Source: an uncultured Coriobacteriaceae bacterium (GTDB taxonomy: Bacteria > Actinomycetota > Coriobacteriia > Coriobacteriales > Eggerthellaceae). From it: a stretch of 20,791 bases of DNA. Under the pieces are notes generated by a model. That model was not told the DNA's origin. It saw only the letters and a list, made by a program, of their open reading frames with translations, and ran no database searches. Location: NCBI GenBank assembly GCA_902796815.1, contig CADBQL010000082.1, positions 1-20,791 of the forward strand. The letters run 5' to 3'. A program made the position numbers and the translations under genes. This document shows, piece by piece, positions 1 through 7,882 of this stretch. The stretch's first letter is position 1; each line of letters starts with the position of its first letter.

Positions 1-2
1 CG

Positions 3-953
3 CTTGGAGACGCGAAAACCGTAAGCGAGTTGGAGAAAATCCTTGTCCCCGAAGTTCCCGGACAGCCGTATTACGTGCTCGTGATGGGGTCGGATTCCCG
101 CGAAGGCAATTACAGTTCCCATATTGATCAGCGGGGCGACAACGAGCGGTCCGACGTCATGATGCTCGTTCGCATCGACTCAAAGAACAAGAAAGTCACG
201 TTACTTTCCATTCCCCGCGATACGCCCTATCAACTTGATGATGGCTCGTATGTCAAGATAAACGAGATGTTCAACAACGATGGGGTTGTCGGCGCTGTCA
301 AGGCTGTCTCCAAACTCACCGGGCTTCCTATTTCCCATCATGCGGAAGTTAGGATTTCAGGACTGGAAGCAATCGTCGATCTGCTCGGTGGTGTGACCGT
401 GGATGTTCCGACGGAGTTGTCGTACGTGACTACCGATCAGGAAGAAGTAACTGTCCCGGCAGGACGTCAAACGCTTAATGGCCGACAGGCGCAAATTTTC
501 GCCCGGGCGCGCCACGAGTTCGAAGGCAACCAGGATCAACAGCGTCAGGGCAACGTGCGAACGCTGCTGCAAGCTATCGTCGACAGCATCCTTAGCCGTC
601 CCGTTTCCGAAATACCCAACATAGTGCTTCAAATTGCGAGATACGTTGACACCGATTACAAGACGTTCGATCTTGTATCGCTCGCGATGGGATTCTCGGG
701 CGGAAAAACCACCATGTACAACGGCACAGGGCCAAGCGAGGGCGATTCCAATCCGGGAACCAACGGCAAGTGGCTTTGCTACTTGAATCCTGAAGGTTGG
801 CAAAAAGTAGCGAGCGTCGTGGACTCCGGCGAAGATCCAAGCGGCCTCGATTTTTCCGAGACGCAAACTCTCTGGACCGATGTGACCGACCAGCCAGAGT
901 TCAAGGGTTCTATGGCGTTCAAGTACTATTACGGAGGGGCTTCCTCCGACTAG
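3..953 (+). CDS. LytR-CpsA-Psr (LCP) family cell-wall glycopolymer ligase, 5' end cut off
   Basis: LCP proteins are membrane-anchored phosphotransferases that move a lipid-linked glycopolymer (teichoic acid, capsule or similar) onto the cell wall outside the membrane. The LCP hallmarks are all visible: YYVLVMGSDSREG near the start, RSDVMMLVRID, LLSIPRDT, ISGLEAIVDLLGGVTVDVP, then FARARHEF and QDQQRQGNVRTLLQA, which supply the conserved Arg/Asp residues that bind the polyprenyl-pyrophosphate substrate. The frame is open back to the first bases of the window, so the cytoplasmic N-terminus and transmembrane helix normally expected lie upstream. The TTG at 30 is probably an internal Leu codon rather than the start. 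The protein ends at the TAG at 951-953. The acceptor and glycopolymer cannot be told from sequence. It is followed by a plus-strand transporter after about 200 bp and need not be co-transcribed with it. Confidence 0.93.
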   Translation, partial: LGDAKTVSELEKILVPEVPGQPYYVLVMGSDSREGNYSSHIDQRGDNERSDVMMLVRIDSKNKKVTLLSIPRDTPYQLDDGSYVKINEMFNNDGVVGAVKAVSKLTGLPISHHAEVRISGLEAIVDLLGGVTVDVPTELSYVTTDQEEVTVPAGRQTLNGRQAQIFARARHEFEGNQDQQRQGNVRTLLQAIVDSILSRPVSEIPNIVLQIARYVDTDYKTFDLVSLAMGFSGGKTTMYNGTGPSEGDSNPGTNGKWLCYLNPEGWQKVASVVDSGEDPSGLDFSETQTLWTDVTDQPEFKGSMAFKYYYGGASSD

Positions 954-1064
954 GTAGCCTTCATTGGTTTTCTGTGGTTTACGTTGTGATGCTTCAGTTA
1001 GCATGTAGCTAGCATTTGCTAAGCTAGTGAGTGTCTGTGCGTATTCGGCTTTGATGCTACCGTT

Positions 1065-1077
1065 TTCCAAATTGGAA
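1065..1077. promoter_or_regulatory. 13-nt perfect palindrome, possible operator for the MFS gene
   Basis: The sequence TTCCAAATTGGAA is a perfect inverted repeat (TTCCAA/TTGGAA around a central A). It lies about 76 bp before the MFS start codon and 6 bp before the putative -35 box. The position and symmetry suit binding of a dimeric transcription factor, but no regulator gene is adjacent in this window and a chance palindrome cannot be excluded. Confidence 0.3.
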
Positions 1078-1083
1078 CGTCTA

Positions 1084-1111
1084 TTGTGCGCCTAATGCCC
1101 CACAATACTAA
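1084..1111 (+). promoter_or_regulatory. Possible promoter of the MFS transporter gene
   Basis: TTGTGC at 1084-1089 and TACTAA at 1106-1111 resemble -35 and -10 boxes with a 16-bp spacer, followed by the A/T-rich stretch aaaataattattaata. The boxes are imperfect, and the call rests on position (about 40 bp before the start codon) as much as on the match. Confidence 0.3.
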
Positions 1112-1152
1112 AAATAATTATTAATAAGCAGAATGAAGCTGTAGGTTTGGCC

Positions 1153-2349
1153 ATGAACGGATCGCTCGGAAAAACCCGCATCGTAATACTCGTGTGCGGT
1201 GCGCTCGACTGCTTTGCCGTCGGTACGGCATATCTCTTCGGCGTGTTTCAGCCCTATATCATGCAGCATTTTGGCATAGATTCGGCGTCAGCGACGACCC
1301 CGTACACGCTCGTGTGGATGTTCATGACGATTGCGCAATTCATCGCTGGGCCAATGCAGAAGCGCATCGGCGTGAAGGCGACCGTATCTGTCGGCCTTGC
1401 ACTTATGGCGCTCGGCCTATTCGGCTGCTCGCTACTTCCGCCGAGCATGTCCCAGATGCTGCTCGTCCTGTATACCGTCGTTCATGGTCTGGGGATCGGC
1501 ATCGCCTACAACACCGTCGCGGCAACGACTGTGCGCTGGTTTCCAGACCATAAGGGTCTCGCAACTTCGATTTCGCTTGGCATGATGGGCGGCGCTGGCG
1601 TATTGCTTGCTCCCGTGTTCGGGTTTCTACTGCAGGCGTTTGGTCTACAGCTCTCGTATAGGTTCTTGGCATTGTTATTCGTGCCGTGCATCCTGTTCTC
1701 GCTGGCAGTATTTCGCGACACCCCGCCCGGCTACATGGCTGACTACAAACCGACGGGCGTCGTTGCACGTCAGACGGCCGTCAACGAGTGCAATGGATTG
1801 GGAGATCTCATCAGATGTCGTGACGCCTGGATGCTCGTGCTACTGTACTTCTCGCTTGTGCCGACGTTCGTGATTGCGAGCGGCGTATTCGTGAGCTTTG
1901 GCACGCAGGCAAAGACGATATCGCCGGATGTTGCGGTCTGGTTTGTGAGCATTGGGGCGATTGTCCAAGTCATCGGGCGCTTCGTCGTGCCATCCATCAG
2001 CGACCGCGTCGGACGCAAGGCGGTTTTCGTCGCGGTGCTCGCGATTATGGCGTGCTCGACCGCGATGGTAGTTGGCCTGAACGGGCTGCCGTACGCTATC
2101 GCATACTGCCTCTTGTCGTTTTCATATGGCGGCGGCGTGACTGCTATGCCCTCGATAATCGCCGATAGGCTCGGCTCGCGAAACGCGACTCAGAATATCG
2201 CGTTTGCCGAGATAGGAACACTGTTGGGATCTGTAGCATCCGCGATTCTCGTCAATATTGCCTCGACTGCTCCCGCAATCGTGATTTCCGGCGTGCTTTC
2301 GATTCTGCTTGGCGCATTCTCGCTCGCGATGATTTATAAGCGAAAATAG
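1153..2349 (+). CDS. MFS transporter, oxalate/formate antiporter (OFA)-like
   Basis: This is a 398-residue, 12-helix major facilitator protein of the inner membrane. The stretch GLGIGIAYNTVAATTVRWFP, then HKGLATSI, matches the pattern of the OFA family (OxlT-like carboxylate antiporters), as does the FRDTPPGYM segment closing the first half. The loop SISDRVGRKAVF is the usual MFS loop 8-9 signature in the second half. OFA members exchange small mono- or dicarboxylates, but many actinobacterial members have no known substrate and none can be assigned here. I place the start at the ATG at 1153 because gtagg (1141-1145) sits seven bases before it; the TTG at 1147 is an alternative two codons earlier. 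It stands alone on the plus strand and converges on the TIM-barrel gene, about 100 bp away. Confidence 0.88.
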   Translation: MNGSLGKTRIVILVCGALDCFAVGTAYLFGVFQPYIMQHFGIDSASATTPYTLVWMFMTIAQFIAGPMQKRIGVKATVSVGLALMALGLFGCSLLPPSMSQMLLVLYTVVHGLGIGIAYNTVAATTVRWFPDHKGLATSISLGMMGGAGVLLAPVFGFLLQAFGLQLSYRFLALLFVPCILFSLAVFRDTPPGYMADYKPTGVVARQTAVNECNGLGDLIRCRDAWMLVLLYFSLVPTFVIASGVFVSFGTQAKTISPDVAVWFVSIGAIVQVIGRFVVPSISDRVGRKAVFVAVLAIMACSTAMVVGLNGLPYAIAYCLLSFSYGGGVTAMPSIIADRLGSRNATQNIAFAEIGTLLGSVASAILVNIASTAPAIVISGVLSILLGAFSLAMIYKRK

Positions 2350-2424
2350 TTGACGTTTTGGCAATTTATCTGAAGTGCTGTTTCGAAAAACCGTGAATAA
2401 CAGCGTCGAATCTCGGAAAACCCA

Positions 2425-2470
2425 GGGCTATCGTCTCTCGGCAAGACTCGTTACGGCATCCCGATAGCCC
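2425..2470 (-). terminator. Nine-pair inverted repeat at the end of the minus-strand operon, possible weak terminator
   Basis: gggctatcg (2425-2433) pairs exactly with cgatagccc (2462-2470) across a 28-nt loop. On the minus strand the stem begins inside the last codons of the TIM-barrel gene, encloses its TAA stop (2451-2453), and is followed by tgggttttcc. The T-run is short and interrupted, so termination would be weak or Rho-assisted. Its place in the gap between two converging genes supports a terminator role. On the plus strand nothing like a T-tract follows. Confidence 0.35.
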
Positions 2471-3413
2471 GCCGTTGCGCCTCCAGGTATCCTGCATGCT
2501 GTTCGACGCTCGTCGTTATGAATTCGAACGTCAAATACTCCAGCGGCAGGCGGTTTATCATGTCACGAACACCCTCGCAGATGAATGGCTCGTGCTTGTC
2601 GATTTTGAACGCGCACTCAAACACTTGACCCATGCGGTCATAATATGTAGGCGCCCATTGGATGGGGTTGTCGATAAGGTACCGGTAGTAATCTCCCGTA
2701 ATCGATTGCTGCAAATGCATGCCCCTGAAGTATCGCAGCAAACCAGCGCGTTCGTGCTCGTCAAGGCGTCGATTAACATAGGCGAGCCCTTCTTGCTGGC
2801 TTGCGAGGCTGAAATCCGTGTGAATCAGGTGCCCTGTATCAAACATGATGCCCTTGTTCGGATAGTCTATCGAGTCGAGGAGTAAACGCGTTTCACACGG
2901 ATCGACAAGGGTGAGGCCCGGACACCAGAGGTTTTCCATCAAAAGTGCAATCGAGCCGTCCTCCTCGGCGAACACCTCGTTAAGCAGGTCGGCCGATGCG
3001 CGGATGATCTCTTCGTTTGAGCGTTTGAACTTGAAATGCGTCGATTCGGTCGTTTGCACGTCGGAAACGTGGAACACGACGTACTCGGCTCCGTAGCGAT
3101 GTGCTACGCGGACGTTTTCCTTCAGCTCATCCACGAGCGTATGCGGGTTGAGGCTCCCGAATACGCTTTCGACCGTCGCTAGGTCGTCGTATTCGGCAAG
3201 TAGGCGCTCTTCGTCGCCGATCCAGAAGTCATACCAGGTAAAACGACAAGTTAGATGCACGCCTACGACCATGTCGGGCGTGATTAGGTCGTTGTCGCCG
3301 AACCACATAAGCTCCAATCCGTCGAATCCCGCGATGTGGTCCAAGAGGCTTTGGCGCGTTGGGAAACGATTGACGTCATCTGATGAGGTGGTGATGTTGA
3401 CCTGAATCTTCAT
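2451..3413 (-). CDS. Xylose-isomerase-like TIM-barrel protein (sugar phosphate isomerase/epimerase family)
   Basis: The 320-residue protein has the look of the AP-endonuclease-2/xylose-isomerase-like TIM barrel superfamily, whose members bind a divalent metal and isomerise sugars or cut abasic DNA. Strand-end motifs include VGVHLTCRF (about 50-58), YVVFHVSDVQ (111-120), IALLMENLWCPG (155-166), GIMFDTGHLIHTD (188-200) and GMHLQQS (231-237). They offer H115, E160, D192, H195 and H233 as plausible metal ligands. The length suits the sugar epimerase-like branch rather than endonuclease IV. The start is an ATG preceded by aggaagg. It is the last gene of the minus-strand series, 49 bp after EcfT-2. 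Its link to transport is unclear: it may act on an imported compound or simply be downstream. Substrate unknown. Confidence 0.8.
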   Translation of the reverse strand: MKIQVNITTSSDDVNRFPTRQSLLDHIAGFDGLELMWFGDNDLITPDMVVGVHLTCRFTWYDFWIGDEERLLAEYDDLATVESVFGSLNPHTLVDELKENVRVAHRYGAEYVVFHVSDVQTTESTHFKFKRSNEEIIRASADLLNEVFAEEDGSIALLMENLWCPGLTLVDPCETRLLLDSIDYPNKGIMFDTGHLIHTDFSLASQQEGLAYVNRRLDEHERAGLLRYFRGMHLQQSITGDYYRYLIDNPIQWAPTYYDRMGQVFECAFKIDKHEPFICEGVRDMINRLPLEYLTFEFITTSVEQHAGYLEAQRRAIGMP

Positions 3414-3462
3414 GGAATCGACCTTCCTGTTGCTTCGAGGCGGGATGGCGCTAAACCTCCCG

Positions 3463-4350
3463 TCATGGTTTCACCTTGCTACGATCGCGCGCGAAGCGGG
3501 ATTCCGATACGAGCAGTATGACGAGGGGCGTTGCGCACAGCATGGCGTACGACAAAAAGAACAGGAAGCTTAACGGCGTTGCCACATTGGCGATCATCTC
3601 CGGATCAAAGAGCATGCGTGCCTGATCGAGGCTGATTCCGAAGAGGACGATTGAAAAAAGAAAGGCCAGGCCGATCGCTACCTTTCGGTCGCGCGCATCG
3701 AAACGGACGAGCGCGAACGCAGTGCGGCCGCGTAACGAAGAGCCGCGCGAGCGCATGGAGTCGGACATTTGTGCCATCCTTTCGATCGCCCAGGTGATGA
3801 GCGCCGAAACGCGGCGGACCCAATTGCGCAACCGTCGGGATACGCTCCCCTGCCCCGCACCAAGCCCGATGCTGCGCTGCGCGTTCGAAAGCCGTGTCAT
3901 CTGCGCGCCTACGAGAGGTGCGCTTCGGAGTGCGACAGCGGAAAATAGAGCGAGGCGCGGGCTCACGCGACCGAAAAGGTATACGACCTTGTCGGCTGTG
4001 AAAACGTCGACGAGGCAGCGCAGCCACATGAACACGGCGCCGATTTTGAATCCAATGAGCACGCCGTATGCGAGCGACTCGAGAGTGACTGGGTTTCCCA
4101 AGTGGGTATGGGTGAGCACCGTGATGCCGAAATGGACATTAGCGGTGAATACGGCGGCGAAAACTACCGCGATGATTACGAGCGATCCGATGAAGCGGAA
4201 TGCGTGTGCGCCCTCGAGCTTGACAAGGTACATCAGCGCAAAAAACCACGAGATGGCAAGGAAGACCGGATGGTCGAGGATGGCCGTCAGTATGATAACG
4301 ACCGTGAAGTAGGAGGCCGCTACGAGTGGGTGGCAGGATTCTATTCCCAT
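3463..4350 (-). CDS. ecfT: ECF transporter transmembrane component EcfT (second copy, EcfT-2)
   Basis: This 295-residue membrane protein belongs to the CbiQ/EcfT family, the scaffold that couples the ATPases to the S component. Hydrophobic helices lie roughly at 9-45, 52-72, 91-113, 224-240 and 257-281. The cytoplasmic coupling region holds LRSAPLVGAQMTRL (141-154) and SDSMRSRGSS (196-205), the latter corresponding to the conserved x-R-G motif that contacts the ATPase groove. I prefer the ATG at 4350 because ggaaggaaggc lies just upstream; an upstream ATG at 4395 would add 15 polar residues and lacks this support. It is diverged from the other EcfT of this locus (its second motif ends GSS rather than GYG). 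It follows the S-component gene after a 105-bp gap that contains an inverted repeat. Confidence 0.85.
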   Translation of the reverse strand: MGIESCHPLVAASYFTVVIILTAILDHPVFLAISWFFALMYLVKLEGAHAFRFIGSLVIIAVVFAAVFTANVHFGITVLTHTHLGNPVTLESLAYGVLIGFKIGAVFMWLRCLVDVFTADKVVYLFGRVSPRLALFSAVALRSAPLVGAQMTRLSNAQRSIGLGAGQGSVSRRLRNWVRRVSALITWAIERMAQMSDSMRSRGSSLRGRTAFALVRFDARDRKVAIGLAFLFSIVLFGISLDQARMLFDPEMIANVATPLSFLFFLSYAMLCATPLVILLVSESRFARDRSKVKP

Positions 4351-4401
4351 GTCGCCTTCCTTCCCTGTAGCCGTTAGAATCTCCCGATGAGCCATGCCTT
4401 C

Positions 4402-4438
4402 CCTGATCAGTCATGCCCCTTGGATGCGACTCATCAGG
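4402..4438 (-). repeat. Intra-operon inverted repeat between the S component and EcfT-2
   Basis: CCTGATCAGTC (4402-4412) and GACTCATCAGG (4428-4438) pair over 11 positions with one mismatch, around a 15-nt loop. On the minus strand no T-run follows, so this is not a classic terminator. It lies in the longest gap (105 bp) of the transport part of the operon. The left arm also resembles the sequence just left of it (4386-4400 against 4405-4419), suggesting a small old duplication. An mRNA-processing or stabilising hairpin is possible. Confidence 0.4.
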
Positions 4439-4455
4439 CAGCGGCGGCCCGTTCC

Positions 4456-5250
4456 TTATTGCATCCCGAAACCGTATTTGACGCTAATGCGGTGCAACTT
4501 GTCGAGTAACGGGTTCGCTACGAGGAACAGCGTTACGAACGTTGCCGCGCCATGTACGCAATTCAGAGGGAATCCTGACGCGTAGATTACGATGGCGCCA
4601 TCGGGTCCCTCGGGGATGTCAACCATCGTGAAAACTGAACATGTGTCCAGGATGATACCAAGAATGCAGACGATGAAAAGAGCGCCGCCGATGCTGACTG
4701 CCAATTTCTGCTTCATGTTCAGGTTTTGGCGTGGGATGACGCCGCGATCCGCGAGCAGGCCGAACACGAAGCCCGCGAGGCCGAATGCAAACATCTGCCA
4801 AGGCGTCCACGGTCCCTGGCTGAACACGAAATTACTGACCAGCGCAGAAATCGCCCCGGCCATGAATCCAGTGCGCGCGCCGAGCGCGATGCCCGTAATC
4901 ATGATGATGGCCGCCATTGGCTTGAATGCGGGCAGCCATATGAAAGCCACGCGCGAGGCCACCGCGATAGCGCACATGACCGCGAGCACGACGAGCTCGC
5001 GTGCTTGGGGGGCGCGCGACTCGAACGAAGCAAAGAATGGAATCATCGCAAATAAGATAACTAGCGCGCTGGTGAGGATATAGTTCGTGTCACCAAGCAC
5101 GGTACCGACGACGAGTGTGAGGGGCGTTAGAACGAGTACGGCGATATAGATAAGCGCGGCCTTCCAGTTTCGCTTGCCACCATCTTTCACGAGCGGTGAG
5201 CTGGAAGTCGTTGCGTTATGATTTTCGTTCATCGAGTTATGCTCTTGCAT
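4456..5250 (-). CDS. ECF transporter substrate-binding membrane component (S component)
   Basis: This is a hydrophobic protein of up to 264 residues with about six helices (near 31-52, 57-76, 84-106, 111-140, 150-166, 183-203 and 226-247; some may be re-entrant or merged). The central stretch runs from GARTGFMAGAISALVSNF to SQGPWTPWQMFAFG (145-157), a pattern I associate with S components of the actinobacterial/firmicute ECF vitamin transporters. S components bind the vitamin or metal on the outside and rotate in the membrane. Substrate is not readable from sequence; corrinoid is suggested only by context. Two starts are possible: ATG at 5250 with gagga 12 bases upstream, or ATG at 5232, which overlaps the EcfA stop as ATGA and would give 258 residues. 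Translational coupling to EcfA is likely in either case. Confidence 0.85.
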   Translation of the reverse strand: MQEHNSMNENHNATTSSSPLVKDGGKRNWKAALIYIAVLVLTPLTLVVGTVLGDTNYILTSALVILFAMIPFFASFESRAPQARELVVLAVMCAIAVASRVAFIWLPAFKPMAAIIMITGIALGARTGFMAGAISALVSNFVFSQGPWTPWQMFAFGLAGFVFGLLADRGVIPRQNLNMKQKLAVSIGGALFIVCILGIILDTCSVFTMVDIPEGPDGAIVIYASGFPLNCVHGAATFVTLFLVANPLLDKLHRISVKYGFGMQ

Positions 5251-7019
5251 GATTTGATCACATCCTCATCGGTTATGGCCTGCGGGAACAAATGGCGGCT
5301 CATGCGGTTTGCTGCAGTCGTGTAGAAGCTGTTGGCAGAAAAAAAACCGCGTGGCGTGTTCGTCGTCACGATTGATCCGTCGAAAAACATCGACACGACA
5401 TCGGCATGCGAAGCGCAAAACTCGATGTCGTGCGAAACCATCACGATCGTCATTCCGTTCGTCTTGAGCTCGCTGAACACATTTGCGAGCCGTGCCTTGA
5501 AGAAACTGTCGATTCCTTTGGTCGGCTCGTCGAGCAGAAGGATCTTAGGATGCGTCATCAGGACTTTCGCAAGCGCCGCACGTTGCTGCTCGCCACCCGA
5601 GAGGTCGTAGGGATGCTCGTCGAGCAAGTGCGTGACGCCGGTAGTTTGCGCTGCTTCCATGATCGCGTCTTCCCCGCCGCCCGGTATGAACTGGAGCATT
5701 TCGGAAAGGTCTTCGCGCACGGTCTTCTTTACGAGCAGGTTCGCTGGATCTTGCGGCAGCATGGCGATCGTGCCGCGGAACTGCTCGCCGTTCTTGAAGT
5801 CCTTCGTCTTCTTGCCGAGGAGACGCACGGTGCCACGATAGGGGTTTTCGGCCCCGCAGGCGATCTTGAGCATTGTGGACTTGCCGGTGCCGTTTCCGCC
5901 GACAATCGCATGCATAGTACCGATCGCGATATCGATGTTCAGGTCGCATATCACGTCGGGCAAGTCGCGCGCGTAGCGGAACCACACGTCCTTTATTTCT
6001 ATTGCGCGCTCTTCGCGATTGAGTTTTGCCCCTGGGGCCTGACTCATTCCCTGTGTCTCGTCAGTGAGTTTTGCTCCAGTAGTCTGTATCATCGGCTTTT
6101 GTCTAGCTCCGCCGTATGCGCGGGTAAGCCAGGCGCGACCTTCGCGGACGTTGAGCGGGCAGCGCTCGGATGTGCTGACGCCTCCAGAAGAGATCCCATG
6201 GGAAATCACATCGCCTGGAGCGGCTTCGCGCGTCATCCCGACGCCAGCAGGAGATGTCACGCCGTAAAAAATTCGCATCGGCGCGGGCAGTGCCGCCACC
6301 ATGTCGTTGCCGGAAGCGCGCAGCTGCTCGCCGACGCTCACGGGATCGGCATCGGCGATGATGCGACCCGCTTCCATGACCACGACGCGGTCAGCTGCGG
6401 TGAACACCTCTTCGAGGCGATGTTCAGTCAAGATGACAGTCGTGCCGAGTTCGAGGTTGATTTTGCGAACAGTGTTCAGAAAATCGGCAGCAGCGATGGG
6501 GTCGAGCTGGCTCGTCGGTTCGTCGAGGATAAGCACGCTCGGTTGCATTGCCATGATTGAGGCGAGGTTGAGCAGTTGTTTTTGCCCGCCAGACAAATCG
6601 CGTACATCTTTGTGGAACCACCCTTGGATACCGAAATAGCTCGCCATCTCTGCAACGCGCAGGCGCATCGTGCGCTGGTCGCAGCCAAGGCTTTCGAGCC
6701 CGAACGCGAGCTCGTGCCACACTTTGTCGGTCACGACCTGGCTGTCGGGATTTTGCATGACAAAGCCGATTTGCGCACTCTGGTCGCGTTGCGAAACCTC
6801 ATCAAGCAGCATGCCGTCGAAGCGCACTTCGCCCGACCGCTCACCGTGGGGCGTGAGCACGCTCTTGAGGTGCCTAAGCAGCGTCGTTTTACCGCATCCG
6901 CTCTTTCCGCATATGGTGACGTAGCTACCGCGCTCAGCGGATAGGCAAACATCATCGAGGACACGAACGCTCGAACCGGGATACGAGAATGTCAGATGCT
7001 CGATGTCGAAATGCGCCAC
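5229..7019 (-). CDS. ecfA: Energy-coupling factor double ATPase (fused EcfA1-EcfA2)
   Basis: Two complete ABC ATPase domains lie in one 596-residue chain, giving the heterodimeric motor of an ECF importer. Domain 1 (about 3-240) shows Walker A GKSGCGKTT (38-46), Q-loop VMQNPDSQ (87-94), signature LSGGQ (142-146), Walker B LILDEP (163-168) and switch His200. Domain 2 (about 338-560) shows GGNGTGKST (374-382), LPQDPANLL (421-429), LSGGE (473-477), ILLLDEP (493-499) and His530. Both sites look catalytically intact. The linker of about 100 residues contains an imperfect repeat starting GAKL at 315 and 330. The start is GTG, with aaggagg seven bases upstream. The gene overlaps the end of EcfT-1 by 28 bp and overlaps the S-component start, so the transporter subunits are translationally coupled. 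Confidence 0.95.
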   Translation of the reverse strand: MAHFDIEHLTFSYPGSSVRVLDDVCLSAERGSYVTICGKSGCGKTTLLRHLKSVLTPHGERSGEVRFDGMLLDEVSQRDQSAQIGFVMQNPDSQVVTDKVWHELAFGLESLGCDQRTMRLRVAEMASYFGIQGWFHKDVRDLSGGQKQLLNLASIMAMQPSVLILDEPTSQLDPIAAADFLNTVRKINLELGTTVILTEHRLEEVFTAADRVVVMEAGRIIADADPVSVGEQLRASGNDMVAALPAPMRIFYGVTSPAGVGMTREAAPGDVISHGISSGGVSTSERCPLNVREGRAWLTRAYGGARQKPMIQTTGAKLTDETQGMSQAPGAKLNREERAIEIKDVWFRYARDLPDVICDLNIDIAIGTMHAIVGGNGTGKSTMLKIACGAENPYRGTVRLLGKKTKDFKNGEQFRGTIAMLPQDPANLLVKKTVREDLSEMLQFIPGGGEDAIMEAAQTTGVTHLLDEHPYDLSGGEQQRAALAKVLMTHPKILLLDEPTKGIDSFFKARLANVFSELKTNGMTIVMVSHDIEFCASHADVVSMFFDGSIVTTNTPRGFFSANSFYTTAANRMSRHLFPQAITDEDVIKSCKSITR

Positions 7020-7882
7020 GAAATGGCCTCCTTCACATTGACGTACGTTGGCAAGGCGAGCAGCGCGGCGCTTGCCGCCAAACCCGCGAAGAATACGAAA
7101 TCGGTGCGCCCTTCCCTGAATGTCGGAACGAAATCAACCCAACCGGCACCGAGTGCGAGCGCAACGATTGTCAAGAGCAACAGCACCAGCATGGCGACCG
7201 TGAATACGCCGTCGCGAGCGGTGAAACGATAATGCGCAAACGACGTGCGCTTTCCCGTTCCGTAGCCGCGCGAGCGCATAGAATCGGCCGTTACAACGCC
7301 GTTCTCGAGCGCCCAGCTTGCGAGTGCCGAAACGAGCGCCGTTCCATGTGCGGCACGCTCGGAGCGCGTTCCCGATGCGGTTGACATGCCCACGCAAGCT
7401 CGTGCGGTGCTGAGCTCCTTGATCTTACGTTGGTAGTTCGGCACGAGGCGCAATACCATGGTCAACACGAGTGAAAATGCAGGGACGACGGCGCCGAACA
7501 GGTATGTGAAACGGTCGGTCGTCATCACAGCGTTATAGCCGCCGAACCACAAAAGCGCACATGCGAGCATACCGGCAATCGAGGCGCCGTAGTAGACCGC
7601 CTCGACCGTATAAGGTCGACCGAAAACCGAGAATAGTTCGGTGACGCCCATGACGTTCACAAGCGGGTTCACGAGCGTGACGACCGCCGAGAGCACGGCC
7701 AAGCCGGCGATCATCTTAAACCCGGCCCGCCCGTGGACGCTCAGGTAGTACAGAGCCGCCATCGCCACGCCGTATGCGACGAACGCAGGACGGCGCACGA
7801 GCACTGCGAGCGCAATCGCGATCACGAAGAAGCCCAGCGTGACGGCAGGGTGGAACGTGCAGAAGTTGTCGCCTTTCCTCAT
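6992..7882 (-). CDS. ecfT: ECF transporter transmembrane component EcfT (first copy, EcfT-1)
   Basis: This is a 296-residue CbiQ/EcfT-type membrane protein. Helices are visible near 14-47, 56-72, 96-115, 129-145, 226-247 and 261-281. The coupling motifs are LRLVPNYQRKI (144-154) and ADSMRSRGYG (199-208), the latter a good match to the A-R-G type motif that docks into the EcfA dimer. I start it at the ATG at 7882, whose last bases overlap the stop of the DUF4430 gene as ATGA; agggatgga precedes it. An in-frame upstream start at 7936 would overlap the neighbour by nearly 60 bp and add an arginine-rich stretch with no support. The tight coupling to the DUF4430 gene on one side and EcfA on the other is the strongest link between the surface proteins and the transporter. 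Confidence 0.9.
   Translation of the reverse strand: MRKGDNFCTFHPAVTLGFFVIAIALAVLVRRPAFVAYGVAMAALYYLSVHGRAGFKMIAGLAVLSAVVTLVNPLVNVMGVTELFSVFGRPYTVEAVYYGASIAGMLACALLWFGGYNAVMTTDRFTYLFGAVVPAFSLVLTMVLRLVPNYQRKIKELSTARACVGMSTASGTRSERAAHGTALVSALASWALENGVVTADSMRSRGYGTGKRTSFAHYRFTARDGVFTVAMLVLLLLTIVALALGAGWVDFVPTFREGRTDFVFFAGLAASAALLALPTYVNVKEAISWRISTSSI

Larger units (their letters stand above)
954..1152 (+). other. Intergenic region between the LCP gene and the MFS transporter
   Basis: This stretch of about 200 bp has no convincing gene. Just after the LCP gene it holds short A/T-rich repeats (tagcat at 1000-1005 and again at 1010-1015) and a weak six-pair stem, ttagca at 998-1003 against tgctaa at 1017-1022. 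There is no following T-run, so I do not call a terminator. Its right half contains a 13-nt palindrome and a possible promoter for the transporter gene, listed separately. The base composition becomes clearly A/T-rich from about 1100 to 1135, as expected before a start site. Confidence 0.5.

Noticed and set aside
998..1022. Stem ttagca/tgctaa as a terminator for the LCP gene
   Set aside because: Only six A/T-rich pairs and no following T-run. Too weak to call.
5406..6560. Long plus-strand open frame of 384 codons
   Set aside because: It lies antisense to the fused EcfA gene, whose two ABC domains are complete. The translated frame shows no recognisable domain and an Arg/His-rich composition typical of shadows.
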